Assembly (NCBI GenBank): GCA_963681505.1
Contig: OY811982.1
Span: 5,399,836-5,463,835 of the forward strand
Length of the DNA stretch: 64,000 nt
Direction: 5' to 3'
Source: Eunapius fragilis
Lineage: Eukaryota > Porifera > Demospongiae > Spongillida > Spongillidae
The translations under genes and the position numbers were made by a program. Positions 31,753 to 44,255 of this stretch are shown piece after piece; the first letter of the stretch is position 1, and the number at the start of each line of letters is the position of its first letter. The notes beneath the pieces are model-generated. The model worked only from the letters and a program-made list of their open reading frames with translations. It had not been told where the DNA came from and made no database searches.

Positions 31753-33590
31753 TAGATCTTGGTCAAGATTGCCAAGATCATGGCCAAGATCGATAAGATT
31801 TTTTCGCTGGGATGGTACATTGAACGTGCCACAGAAGGTTCAGAAAAACTACGCCTTTTAGCTAAGGTCGCGGCAAATAGCTGTTTTAAGGACTTAGTAC
31901 TAACTTGTGAAGGTTAACTTGAGAAACATCAGCCGACTTAGCTAAAATGGCGTACTTTTACCTTCCGGTGCTCGTTCAATTTAGCGCGCGGAAAGTAATA
32001 GGTGTCCACTTACGGCTTGGTGTACAAGGATTTAAGGCCTAGATATCTCGACCCAAGCCTAAAAGGACTTGCACTACGTGTCTGTAGCATTCAATGTTAT
32101 TACTAGGTCCCTTCGTAGACCGATCGGCAAAAACTTTTTTAGCTGTGCACCCGGGTGTACTATTGTACCCCCGGGTGAACATTCTGAAGGACAATAGACA
32201 TTAACGGTATCGAATAGCCGGTAGCCGATGTCGGTGCTAAGTGGTGTAAGCTTATTGGTAGTGACCATACAGTTGAGGCGTGCAATCATGAGCTGATGGT
32301 GAACCTGCTAAAACATCCTGCCGGTTGACGACCCTGCCACTTCAAAGCTGCCACTTTGATTTTTCAGAGATGGCCTAACTCTGCACTGTTGCAAAATCAA
32401 TCCTAATCTGCCAGCCATGTGACGGTTGTGGAGCTGATTTCACTCTCCAATTTAACTTTGACTGTACGAAAGGAGGCCACAATGAGAGTCCCAACTGCAT
32501 TGGAGATCTGGCCAGTCGGCCCAGTCCAGTCATCAAGGAGCACCAGCACAGTGAATGAAGCTACTGTCGCTTAACGTGATTCAGCTAGGACTAAGGCTTG
32601 ACCTGGGAATCAGCTAGAGGTGTTTGGCAACCACATGGGAAGTGTTGTTTGATGTCGTAGGCACTGACACCCCATCACACTGCCATCGAGGACCTAATGC
32701 CTATCTTGAGTCCAGCTCGCGAGAAAAATAAAGTATGTATACAAAAGGTCACAGCTAGACAATGGCACCGGCACCCCATTTGTCCTTCCAATGGATAATC
32801 TGCTATACACTGCATTGGTACATGCGGGAGTCCAAAAGGGCATTCGGGCGGGAACTAGAAACCAATAAATTTTGCATGGCCTATAATATAACTAATTTTA
32901 TGCGGAAATGCATTATCGAATGATGGTACATGGATGTATTGGTTCCGGAGCCGCAGCAACGCTATCACTTACAGCAAGATATAATCACCTAGCTCTAAGC
33001 TACCTTTGGTATCTACTTAAAATATGAGAAGCGTTATAGGTCCATTTTTGCGGCAACGAACCACACACGTAACTGATGTGGCGAATTTGGAAACCGGTGT
33101 ATGGAAAATTGGCAACTACATGAAATTCGCGCATCTTTCATACCTATTCGATCATGCCATACCTCATAAGCCTAAGAAAGCGTGGCGCGTGTATTAATTG
33201 GAAAGCGTTATGTTATCGTTTCAGGTGTGTGTCATGAAGCCAGATGATTGCTGCTACTACTGCATATGTTTGTAATGTAAGCATCTTGCAAGCTAGATCG
33301 TTGAACATATGGTGTCGATAATGAGGCTACCTCCCATGATTTTAACACCATATACCGTAAAACTCTAATTATCAAACTAAATGTCCACTCAGCCGCAAAA
33401 AATAGGTATGTTGCAAATTTTTTCAAATTGTTTAAATCGCTGAGAAATTAACACCGATGTGAAGAGCGCATTAAACCCTACTTAATGATACCAAAAATCA
33501 TAGGTTTATGATTTAGAATACGGAAGATATAGCGTTTTAAAGCGTAAAAAAAGCATTAAATTTTTAGTATGGGATCGGAAGTTTCGCTAG
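31753..33590. other. Non-coding stretch; GATCTTGG words then unique sequence
   Basis: 31754-31797 has GATCTTGGTC, GCCAAGATCATGGCCAAGAT, related to the 33-bp satellite. From 31800 to 33590 I found no supported exon, RNA or repeat; CACCCGGGTG occurs twice near 32145-32175 as a small imperfect hairpin. Confidence 0.45.
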
Positions 33591-33960
33591 AAACTTCCAT
33601 ATAGGATTTGACCCCGACTATGAATCTCATTAAAAACACGCGACTCGTCTCTAATCGTCTTTGTTTTATGTCACAGAACCGCGCGGTTGTAGAGAACAAA
33701 AGGCTCACTGCCCGTCCTCGTACCCAGTCCCGGAACATGGTCTCCTTCATCTTCTCCTTCTTCTTCATGGCAATGCATAACTTGGGATAGGAACACTTCT
33801 AAGCAATGAAAATTTCACTAATAGTTTCAGAATAGGCTGGAAGAGCCGCTTTCATATATAATAGATACGGTCTATGTAAGACACATAATTAGATAACTTG
33901 TAAGACGTAATTTTAGATATCTAAAACTACATGTTTGTGGTATGAACAAAAATCAAGGAA
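33591..33960. repeat. R2 interspersed repeat, copy 2 (inverted)
   Basis: 33591-33830 is the complement of the R2 repeat (TATAGGATTTGACCCCGACT at the left edge). 33830-33960 is the flank that joins it to the palindromic MITE. The same R2-flank-MITE order, reversed, occurs at 62789-63510. Confidence 0.75.
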
Positions 33961-34185
33961 ACAAGTAACTAAAAACATTCTCTACGGTGGTATATAGGAT
34001 TTGAAGGCAATTGGTGGTGTAAAAAGCAAGGAATTAAATAAGGTCTTATCAGAAGGGAAAATTTAATAGTCCTTTAGCACATTTCTAGGGCATGTGTTGT
34101 TTGTGTGCTAAATATAGAACTATTACATTTTCCCTTCTGATAAGACCTTGTTTCCTTGCTTTTTACACACTTCAAATCCTGAGGT
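33961..34185. mobile_element. Palindromic MITE, copy 3 (right arm truncated)
   Basis: It starts ACAAGTAACTAAAAACATTC. The two arms pair around about 34085 (AGGGCATGTGTTGTTTGTGT). The right arm stops after CTTGCTTTTTACAC, so about 50 bp of the outer end are missing. Confidence 0.75.
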
Positions 34186-35460
34186 GTTTGACATTATTTG
34201 ATTGTTTGAAAGTGTAATACATGTACCATACATGTACCTGAAGGGGGATCCTTTGATAAGTAGTATTTCGTCTGCACTGGCATTTGTGTAGACTCTGCAG
34301 CTCGTATATCCCATATGGTGATGTCAATACAACGAGAGAATATGTTGCAATGTTTGAAGCTGTATTTATGGCCTTCACTGTCCGTAAATAGGACTCTATC
34401 TGTAGATGAAATTTAGGATGTGTCATCATGTGTGTGTTAAATTGTTAATGCATAAGAAACTCCAGCAAACTCACATTTTCACATTCTTCGTTATCTGAGA
34501 TAAAGAAGGAGAGGCTAATGCCTGTGAAACAAGGGATCGTTATTTTGATGTCATCGTATGTAATTAAGGAAATATATTTTGGTAGAAGGACAGTTGAGTA
34601 TGTCCTTCCATCTGACCACACATTGGGCATTAAAATTGGTTGGGCTTGAATGAACTGTTTTCGATCTAAATTGAAACATAAATTACATGTAGCATATAAT
34701 GCAATAATTCATTCACATAGTATAAATATGGACACACCTAACAGCCCATGAGCAATAGTAAGTGAAAGCAGCAGAAGGCAAAATTAGGACATTTCTGTTG
34801 GGCCTCTTTCCAGTCTTTAGTGCCAACTAAAGATATAAATGATTCCAAGATCTTTTTTGGTTAAAGCAATTTGAATGGAGACTTTTAAGCACAATTTCTC
34901 CACTTGCACATTTTTTCTAACATTTCCATAGTTTCTGTTGCACTGAATCCATGCAGACCATGAAAGTTGCTTCCTTTGTTTGCAGTCCACCTTTGGTGCT
35001 GTAATTCCGTTGACTTTGATATTTTCGAATGCTGTCACAATACCCCTGTACAATTCATAGTTTTTTTTTTTTTTAAGTGGAAAGCATGTGTACCATGTTG
35101 TCCTCCAACTCCTTTTTCTACCAGATAAAAATAATTGTGGACACATTTTTAATCACGCATGTAGCTACAATACATCTTACAGTCATCATAAGTGTGCTAG
35201 CACACAAATTTTTCCATTCGCTGTTTTTTTCTGGAGGTTCTTCGGTTAACAATTATTTTGCCATAGCATACAGCTGTAATCAACAAAGGTGAACCTTAGT
35301 GCAGAGTATATTTATACAAAGTATAATTACAAGGAGGAAAACATATAATGAATTTTATACCTTGTTCTGCGTTGTCATTTTCCAGGTGAAATCAGTCGCA
35401 CAATTATGCCGAAGGGCTAACTGCTGTACCTGTTCATCAGTTATACAAGAATACACTCAC
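34186..35460. other. Non-coding or unrecognised coding remnants
   Basis: Several minus-strand stretches (34445-34630, 34817-35146) are open, but none has convincing splice sites or a family I know. One has SWSAWIQCNRNYGNVRKNVQ, which is cysteine-poor and unfamiliar. Confidence 0.35.
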
Positions 35461-36560
35461 TTGCCATGATGAGAACAGAGGGTCTTGTCTCAAATCGTCA
35501 TTTTCGTTTAACAATTGTTGTAGAGCTATCCTCGAATGATTTCCTCCAATGTTTCAAATGTGAAAGTTTCTGGATGTTTAGAATAAAATTGTTCGTCATC
35601 CCCTAGCCTAAAAAACTCAAACCAACCTCTTTTTTTTTTTTTACAGTATACATAAACTATTTATCAGTGGAACTGTTAGAGTCTTTGCTAAACCTAATTG
35701 ACGACCTCTACAAAAGACTTATGATGCACTTGCATGGATGCAGCAGTACTTCAATTTGATAGGGGATCATATGCCTCACAGAATGATGATCCATCTACCA
35801 AGCTGTCATTCAAAAGTTTCTGTTTACAAAAGAATTCCGTCCAAAATTTCAATCGTGCCAAAAGGGTCAGTTCATTAGCAAATCTCAATTCTTTCTATTA
35901 TGGGACGATCATTTCAATCATGTGATCATTCCAGCTGTAAGTTATTTGCCTTCATGTTAATATTTGAATATACATTTGTAATACCTGACAGGAGAACCAT
36001 TTCACAAAATGTGATGTTTGTACGGTGGTCAAAGCTGAAAAAGAAAAAAAAAAACAAAGGATCAATTCAAAATAAAGAAATTGAATACTTTGCTCAATGA
36101 ACACAATTTGATTCAAATGGAAGTCAATATTTTGATTCAAAGCAGTGTGTTAAAGTTTTTAAAATTATTTTCACTAAAGTGCGTGCCTTTCAATTACTGT
36201 AAAATGACCTTCCTGCTATGTTTTTGTTGTAGCAAATCCCAGAGGAATATCCAACCCTTGTGAAACCAAATACCGAAAAAATTCACTAATCAGCAAATAA
36301 ATAATTAGAAATGGTGTGCCAAAGTATAAATCTCTAGATGAAATGGATAAATCATACTGGTTTGATTTTATTCAACAGTTCAAAATTAGTTTTATTCATT
36401 TGCAACAGCCCAACCAACAGCAGTTCTCAGGGATATTGAAAGTATTGCTGAAAGCTGCCATTCAATTCTGCTACAATTTTTTCTAATCAGTTGCTCAAAC
36501 GCCACCATGATAATATTGACACAATTCCTGACGTGATTATTGTACAAAAGCAATAATTAA
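35461..36560 (+). pseudogene. Possible transposase remnant
   Basis: In shifting frames around 35990-36160 the plus strand gives CDVCTVVKAEKEK and then KLNTLLNEHNLIQME. Paired cysteines, a charged helix and H-N-L-I spacing of this kind occur in the linker ahead of the catalytic core in some metazoan DDE transposases. Stops are frequent. I cannot assign a superfamily; it could be chance. Confidence 0.25.
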
Positions 36561-37022
36561 TATATTGTGTAGTCTAGTTGTATTTCTATATAAGTGTTCA
36601 TGTGTTTGTCCATTTATCGTGTTGTATTTATAATAATAATTAGCAATAATAGGGTGCATTTATTTGTTACTGCTGTGTATACTATAATATTATTGTACTA
36701 CCCACATCAGGTTATAAATAGAATTTGTATGTGCTCTTATGTGTGTGCATGTACTTCAGTATGTTATTTATTTCCTTCGTATTATATATATATATATATT
36801 TTATTTTTTCGTATGTCATAACGTAATCCTCCTTTTCTTTTTATTTTATTTTTTTGGAATGATGGGCACATCAGGATGAGGTCATGCCAATACTATGCAA
36901 TGTGTTGCTTGTACGACCATCACTGTCATACGTGCATAATGATGCATTATTACATAGGTAACAAGAGAATACAATGGGTTCAATTGAAATGCATTAGCAT
37001 AATTATTAAGTGTATAGTAAAG
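36561..37022. other. AT-rich non-coding with (AT)n
   Basis: Contains a TATATATATATAT tract at about 36785-36800 and T-rich sequence at 36830-36860. No gene was found. Confidence 0.5.
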
Positions 37023-37023
37023 T

Positions 37024-38530
37024 TCAATACATTATAATTACACTGGATCTAAATCTAATCCAGCACAACCCATGACAGATGCTGCGTTGCCTCTCTGCAC
37101 CGCAACAGAAATTTTTGGAACAGGTATGCCCTTGAGTTTGGTTCCTTCGATACATCTTTGATTTGGCGAGCCAAATCGTGTAGTATTGCTGGGTCAAAGA
37201 CACCTGATGTCTCGATAGCAATGGGCAGAAAAGATGTGTTTGAGCTATAGTCTCGTATTTGGTCATCTTTTTCTGCTCTGCCAAGGCTGCAACAGCCCCT
37301 GCCTCTGATGTTGCCTGTAGCTCATTGAGGTTGCAAAAGTGTCAGGGCATGTCACATCCCAGACAAGTGGACGTCCTGACTTCCATGGTGCAATCGTGAC
37401 GCCATCAGGTCATTTGCCATCAGAGTGTGATAGACCTGCAGGCTCCAAGATTGATGGAATTCGAGCCGCCATCGAAGATCTATGAATGATGCTATTTATT
37501 GCAGCATGACGAGGTAAACAGCCTTCACTCTTGGGACAACTGAGGCCATGAAGGCCTAGCTCATCTACTGTTGCCTTGCAGTAATGGCACTGGTGTGGGT
37601 GACAGATGGGAATGCCCAGACAGAGACCAACAGCTATTCGTATTGCATCATCGTCCATCCGTAACCCAAGAGAAGATAGTGGAAGTGCATTTAACCATGC
37701 ACCTGTTTCTTTGGCAGAAACGGCCAAAAGTTGTGTGCGACATTTGGTGTCAGATGCATTTTCAAGGAGATGATCATATGTGGCTTGTACCAGCGGCGTA
37801 TCCCATGCTTTCTGTTTTGTGTCTGATGGTGGAACTGGAGAACTTAAGTTTAGGTTTTCATTCTATGCTAACTGGCTTCCTCAACTGGAATAGTGGCCAT
37901 TCTTTCTGGTAATATATCATAGATGATACTGTGAGTGCCAGCAGCAGAAGCCAAAAAAGCAGACGGTGCAAGCTGGACAGCTCTCCATATCCCAATACCA
38001 CCAGCACTGACAGGGAGGGTGGCTTGTATCCAGGCAGAGGTATCATGAAAGTGGATGTTTAAAACCACACTGAGAGTAGATTGAAGCACAGAATCATGTG
38101 CTTCTAGATTTAAAGAAGTAAAACAAGGAGCAGTATGAAGGATGTACAAGACTTTTGGTATTGCAAACGAGTGGCGAAGCAAAATGAAAGCATCTTGTTT
38201 GCTAAGGTAGAAAAGTCTGGACTTCATGATCCTCAATGCATCAGTTTTGGTCCTGACAGCAGTATCAATTGAAACACTACTACATGTAACTCAGGAGAAC
38301 CAAGAAGAGTGGTGTTGTCTAAACTTACCCTACACAGATCAGGGACATGGCAGAGCAGAGCATTGCCTGCAGAAATCATCTCTGACTTGCTGTGGTTGAG
38401 GTACAGCCCAAGAGCAGAAGCTTCATGTTCAATCAGCTTAACATCATTGATAACATCCTCTTCGGCACCACCTAAAGACCCTTCATCAAGGTAAAATACC
38501 TTAAGTTCAGATCTGAGCTTTAAGGTCAAA
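37024..38530 (-). pseudogene. Non-LTR retrotransposon fragment with REL-type endonuclease, 3' half
   Basis: On the minus strand, from 38530 downwards: an RT palm with FYLDEGSLGG (the catalytic YxDD is altered to YLDE) and LGLYLNHSKSE; the thumb; then at 37870-38230 the connection region (SIIYDILPERMA). At 37410-37730 a CCHC-like cluster reads CHPHQCHYCK, HGLSCPKSEG and PRHAAINSI. Next is PDGVTIAPWKSGRPLVWDVT, the PD-(D/E)XK core of a restriction-enzyme-like endonuclease, preceded by an in-frame TGA where arginine is expected. 37024-37284 gives the C-terminal tail with frameshifts. It is a 5'-truncated, dead copy. It lies head to head with the copy at 38850-41831. Confidence 0.7.
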
Positions 38531-38849
38531 GAGAGTATGACAAGGCAGAAATCTTGTATCCTGTATTATTCATTTAACTACTCTTCTATTATTGTATGTA
38601 ATATGTGTAATATCAATTAATTTATATAACGTATTATTGATTATTTGCAAGGATAAATGAAAAGTACAACACAAAAACAAAATCTAAGTTATAGGAGCAT
38701 CCACACCACACCCCCACACATCAACCCTATAATGTATTTAATAAAATAATAATCACCACCAACACAATCATCCTTTTCAAATCTACCTTTAGCCCCAGCT
38801 GTAGCGCAGCCTCCATTACAACAGAGCCTCTATATCCCACTGGTGAATC
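38531..38849. other. Spacer between two opposed retrotransposon copies
   Basis: AT-rich sequence without coding signs. It may contain the 5' edge of the plus-strand element. Confidence 0.5.
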
Positions 38850-41831
38850 CCCCTCTCAAGGCCATTGCATCTTGCCAGTGTCTATGGAATTTCAATTTCC
38901 TGTGAGAGGTCCCATTGCACAGCACGCTGCAGAAGGAAGGAGGCAATGCTGTGTTCTGAGGTGTCCAGTATTAGTTGCACCTACTCTGTGGCGCCTACAT
39001 ATGGATAGCCACTTGAGAGGGGTGCAATCCCTGATTCATGGCTCAAGGAACAGGGTTTGTCTGTATGCCACTCTATAGTTAAACTAGTTTCAATCTCCCA
39101 CCTTGTTTTGCATCAGCGAAAGTGTTCTGCGCAACATTCCACCATACTAGCACCTGTGTTAGATATTTCATCCGGCCAGTGCTCTTCTGATTTGCCCTCC
39201 TTAGATGAGGTGTGCAGCCTCAAGTGCCCAACAATACGCTTTGTGCCCAACAAAGCAAGGCAAGCTTTTGCACGAGCCTTCTCAGCTGCTCTCATAGATG
39301 TCATCTCTGAAAACACAGTGACAGCTTGATTGAAACTGTTCTCCCCAGTGCTAGACATGGTAAAAGCCTGTCTCCATTGAGTCTCTGTGCAATGTGGGCA
39401 GAGGGTCAATTCAGAGATCTATGGCATTTGGCAAAAGCCCGTGCTCCTTGCTCCAAAAAGCAGCGAGTACCCTTCGATGATACAGTTAAGAAGAGGGTCA
39501 ACTCAGCAATATTCTTAGCACAGGATGGTCTCTTTGGTAAGGCATGCGAAGTACTGGTGTCACCTGGGTTAGCACCTTACAATGGTGAAACATGGAAACC
39601 TTTAGTGGCTAAACATCCTATGTGTCCTTGTCCTTCTGTTCCCACCTTACCATCTATGGACACTGTGATCCCTCATGACCTTAATCTCATGGCTGTCTTT
39701 AGGTCTTTTCCAAAGCTAACATCAGCTGGACCGTCAGGGCTTCACGTTCAACATATCATTGATGCATCAGAGGTGCCCCTTCAGACACCCATCCTTCAAT
39801 CTCTGAGGGCTGTCATCAACCCCCTTGCAGCAGGCAGAGCTCCATCTGAGGATTCCACTTTTCTTGCTGGTGGAAGTTTAACTGCCCTTAACATGGTAGT
39901 CCCTTGATGTCAGACCTATTGCTGTAGGTGACAACTTACGTTGCCTGAACAGCAAATGCCTTTGTGCGGCAGTGAAAGGAAAGGCAGCACCACATCAGTT
40001 TGGTGTTGCTTGCAGCAATGGTGCAGAGAAGATTGCCCATGGCTTGAGAGCGTGTGTTAATAAGTATTGGCTGGATGATGACTTCGTTGTCCTTAAGGTG
40101 GACATAAAGAACACCTTCAATATGGTCTCACGGGAGGCTATCCTCTCAGAGTGCAGCAAATACTTCCCTGAGCTGCTCCCTTGGGCCATCTGGTGTTACA
40201 GTCAGCACCCCATTCTGTGGCATCCTTTGGGCAGCTTACAATCGGAACAAGGGGTTCAGCAGGTTGATCCTCTTGGTCCTCTGCTCTTCCCCCTGGTTTA
40301 AAACAATGTATTGCCGCTAATTCTGTGTGTGCAGATTTGTCCTACCATGCCTGGTACCTTGATGATGGTGTGCTGGCTGGTCCCAGGTCTGCTGTTCTTC
40401 AAGCTCTCTCCATCACACAAGAGTTTGGTCCTCCTAATGGTCTCATTGTAAACTTTCCTAAATGCGAAATATTTAGCAAGCATGATGTCAGCCCATTCCT
40501 CCAGAAATGAAAAGATCAACTCACCCTAATATTGTTCTTTTGGGCATCCCGATTGGTGACAAGGCTTTTTGCTCCACCTTCATTTCGGAGAAACGTGAAG
40601 AGGCCAAAGCTCTCCTGCTCAAACTAGAGGATGTAAGTGCAGTTGACCCACATGTGGCCTTTTCCCTCTTACGTCAATGTACGGGATTCTGCAGGCTGGC
40701 CCACATTGCTCGTGGCACGCCACCCTCCCAGGCCATATCAGCCCTTGAGGCCTTTGATCATGACATCCGAGCTACCTTCTCCAAGTGCACAGAAGTTGAC
40801 ACCTCCAATCAGGCCTGGCAACAGGCAGAGCTCAACTTAGACAGGGGTGGCCTGGGCATGCGCTCCCTGAGTTGGAATTCACCAGCTGCTTACATCGCCT
40901 CTCTGAGCTCCTCTGGTGCTGGTCCATTGTTTCAAGAACTCCTCATCCATGCAGTTGAGTTGTTTAACTGACATACACCATTATCTGAGGTGGTCAGCAT
41001 AGAGGTGTTTATATCCCCTATCCATCAAAAGGTGCTGTCCTGCAAGATTGACAACCATCTGTTTAATACACTCTATGACCAATCTTCTGCCGCAAATAGA
41101 GCATGCCTTCTCTCTGTCTCCTCCCCTCATGCTGCAGCTTGGGTGTCAGCCATTCCCTCCAAGGGGCTAGGCCTTCATCTCCAGCCTTCAGAGTTCCAGG
41201 TGGCCATTAAGTGGTGGCTGGGCCTAGACACCTCATGTGGATCAATATGTCCTCTTTGTCCTGGGAGAGTACTTGATCCCTTGGCCATCACACACTCACC
41301 TGTAAGTGTGGTGGAGATGTAGTAACCTGCCACAATAAACTACATGACACCCTTGCTGAGACCTGTTGCAGGGCCCACCTGAGTGTTAAGGTGGAGGCAG
41401 GAAGTAACCTCTCCAAAGACCATAGCCACACTCGCCCTGCTTACATCCTAATACCCAACTGGTCTTTGGGTAAGCCAGCAGCCTTTGACCTGTCTGTGAC
41501 ATTACCGCTTGACTCCAATGTTTTACTTGAAGCGGGACTAGCAGCAGGTCAGGCTCCAGAGCTACTGAGCAAAGAAAACTTGAAGAAAATGATGCCAAAT
41601 GCAAGGGAGCTAGGATGGGTTTGCGTCCCCATGGTGGTTGAGGCATATGGTGCTTGGGGGACAGAAGCAATGGAGTCATTTTCACTTCTGACCTTTCACC
41701 TTGCAACTAGCTCCAACGTGGCTATGGCTGAGGTCCTAGCTGCCTTAAATGGGAGGCAGAACCTCAACCTAGTTAGAGCCAATGCCACAACCATCCTCCC
41801 CAGATGTTTTGTCCCTGACTATTACCTATAG
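38850..41831 (+). pseudogene. Non-LTR retrotransposon with REL-type endonuclease, near full length but broken
   Basis: Plus-strand pieces in order: an N-terminal zinc-finger-like region (38880-39140); LAQDGLFGKACEVLVSPGLA (39500-39590); the RT fingers with PKLTSAGPSGLHVQHIIDAS (39710-39770); DVRPIAVGDNLR (39910); VLKVDIKNTFNMVSREAI (40090-40145), with the first catalytic aspartate; and WYLDDGVLAGPRSA (40350-40400), the intact YxDD box. The thumb and connection follow at 40510-41300, then a cysteine cluster at 41245-41335 and an endonuclease core SHTRPAYILIPNW...AAFDLSVT (41425-41500). In that core a tyrosine stands where I expect the catalytic aspartate. It ends in LVRANATTILPRCF. Four or more frame changes disable it. 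No poly(A) tail or target duplication was identified. Confidence 0.75.
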
Positions 41832-41884
41832 TAGGGTGCCTTTATTTATTTTACTGCTGTATAATTGTGTATAATACATGTTAT

Positions 41885-42325
41885 AAATAATAATAATAAT
41901 GGTGCTTTAGCTGGAAACCACCCTGCTGTGTTGCGGGCCATGCACATAATTGAAGAGATGGGACCTGCTCTGGGCTTTACATAAACTTTGCCAAATGTGA
42001 ACTCTTCATCAATAAAGGCAACTCCTTTTTCCCACCAGCTGTGAAGTGCTCCCTTCTACCAAACCTTGACATTCTTGGTGCTCCTGTTGGCGACTACTTA
42101 CACTGTTCAAGATTTATCTCTGACAAGTGTGCTGAATCCAAGATATTGCTCACAAGTCTTGGTGAATATGGCTGGAGTTGATCTCCAGGTGGCATTCACA
42201 TTACTGCTGTTGAGCCATTCCGTAACTGGGGTAAGGAGGCTCACCTCAAGTTCTCCAGGTTGGCATCCCACCTTGCCATCAGCGTGTCCTCTTCCAAGCC
42301 TTCCAGACATTTGCAGTAGGTTGGC
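41885..42325 (+). pseudogene. Third retrotransposon fragment of the same family
   Basis: Directly after a TAA-rich stretch, the plus strand gives FAKCELFINKGNSFFP and LLPNLDILGAPVGDYLHCSR, matching NFPKCEIFSKHD and IVLLGIPIGDKAF in the copy upstream. Only the region after the YxDD box is present, with frame changes. It is a short internal fragment. Confidence 0.6.
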
Positions 42326-43085
42326 AAGGGATGCATTAATAATAATTGTATGTATTATATATTATTTTGACCAATCTACAGTTCTACTGACAAATACATG
42401 TAGTAAGCATTATAGCATAATTTATGAATAGCTCAGCTAGCAGGCCAGCTGGATCTTGATTTAAATAATAATATAAAGTTTATTAATAGTTTAGCAGCAC
42501 GCATGGTTTTTGTGGTATTTATTGTACGTTAGTGGCATCTATTTTATGTTAGTAGAATTACAGATTTTTCAATTAATGATAATAAATACTGTTTTGTCAA
42601 TACAATGTAAGGGTTACCAGCAAAGCACAAAATCATACACCTATAGGCACAAATATGCTAAACATTGTGCATAATTGAACAATCTGCTCAACTGCATTCA
42701 GCCGTATACTGTGGCAAAAGAACAAAAACTTCTCAAGGAAAATAGATCACAGCAGTCCACGGCTCAATTCCAACTGCAGACTGAGTATTGCAGTCACCAG
42801 ATCAGATTTCACTAATGATAACTGAATCAGCCAATGGAACAACCTCACTCCAGGTGCCAATATTTATAGTGCATGAATAATTTATTCCATGAAGAATGGA
42901 TTAAACAGTTGCACAAGTGATGAAGAAATAATACATGTACATTAAGGTAGTACTCATATCAGTATAATCAGTACTATGTACATTCCAAACACATCAATAA
43001 ACACCATTGTGCACTAAATTTAATGAGTCTTGAAATCCTTCTTAGTACACATCTCTCCATGTCATATAACAGTATGACTCTGATT
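42326..43085. other. AT-rich non-coding
   Basis: No supported feature. Confidence 0.45.
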
Positions 43086-43475
43086 TACTCTCCATTATGT
43101 AATGAAATTGCATGCCCTGAAATTTCAACAGAACAAAATAGCCTGCTTACTAATTTGCAAGCCCTGAAATTTCAACAGGACCAAACAGGCAGTACTTACT
43201 ATTATGTAAAGATTTTGCAAGCACTGAAATTTCAACAAGACCAAATAGCCTGCTTACTAGTATGTAAAGAATTTGAAAGCCCCCTGAAATTTCAACAAGA
43301 CCAAATAGCCTGCTTACTAGTATGTAAAGAATTTGAAAGCCCCTACAGGACAAAATAGCCTGCTTACTAATTTGCAAGCCCTGAAATTTCTACATCATCT
43401 ATAGCCCGGTTTACTATTATGTAAGGATTTTGCAAGCTATGAACTTTCTACAGAAGCAATAGCCTGATTAAAATT
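43086..43475. repeat. Tandem repeat of about 60 bp, six units
   Basis: Units of about 60 bp based on CCTGCTTACTAGTATGTAAA, GAATTTGAAAGCCC and CTGAAATTTCAACAAGACCA repeat six times. Units 4 and 5 (about 43230-43345) are nearly identical; the outer ones are diverged. Confidence 0.85.
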
Positions 43476-44255
43476 AGTGTTTATTATAATTTGCAATTCT
43501 CATTGTGCAAATTGTACAATTTTTTTTAACTGTGGCATTTGGTCAAGTCAATTAACTGATCAAGAGGCAAAGCTGCCAAATCATGTTGTGTCAGAGAAAG
43601 TAATCCACTTTGTGTCATATAGTTTGTAGCTTGCAAACTAAAGAAATTTGAGTAAGAAAAACCACAAATTGGACAAGTGTTTTCTTTATTGGAAGGAAGA
43701 AAGATAGTTATTGAGTGGTGAATTGTAAGTTATTCATTGATGTGGGTAAAGTGGAAAAACAGAGGGGCTGCACAAGTGGAAGAAATGGACATGCATGGTA
43801 TATTAAAAAACAGATTTAATCATACTAAAACGAACTGGCTAACAAAAACTGATGTCGAGAACAAAAATTGTTCTACACTGCTGCAATCTTTGTGTAAACC
43901 TATGTATTCATTTATGTAAAAGTTTGGACAGTTAATAACATGTTTGAATGGTCATTTTAAGAAATTGCATGGCAGAATAGTTTTAAATTATGAAGAAACA
44001 GTTGCTTTTCTTCAAGTTGCATCCAGTTATTGCATAGGTTTCTAACTGGACCAGTTATTATGCAATTACCTCTGTTTGAACAATTCCTGATTGTAACACT
44101 GTGGCATTCAACAAGAAGCTTGCTCTGTGAAGAAAACATTGCTTTATCAAGATAACTGCAAGAAAACTGTGAAAATCCACTAGAGGTAGATTACTTCCTC
44201 ATGTTAGGTAGTTTTGAAATTTCTGTGTGTAACTGGAAGAGGTTGGTATGTATTT
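43476..44255. other. AT-rich non-coding, nothing recognised
   Basis: No convincing exon or repeat. It may contain the 3' continuation of the Gypsy fragment on the minus strand, but no integrase core was recognised. Confidence 0.4.
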
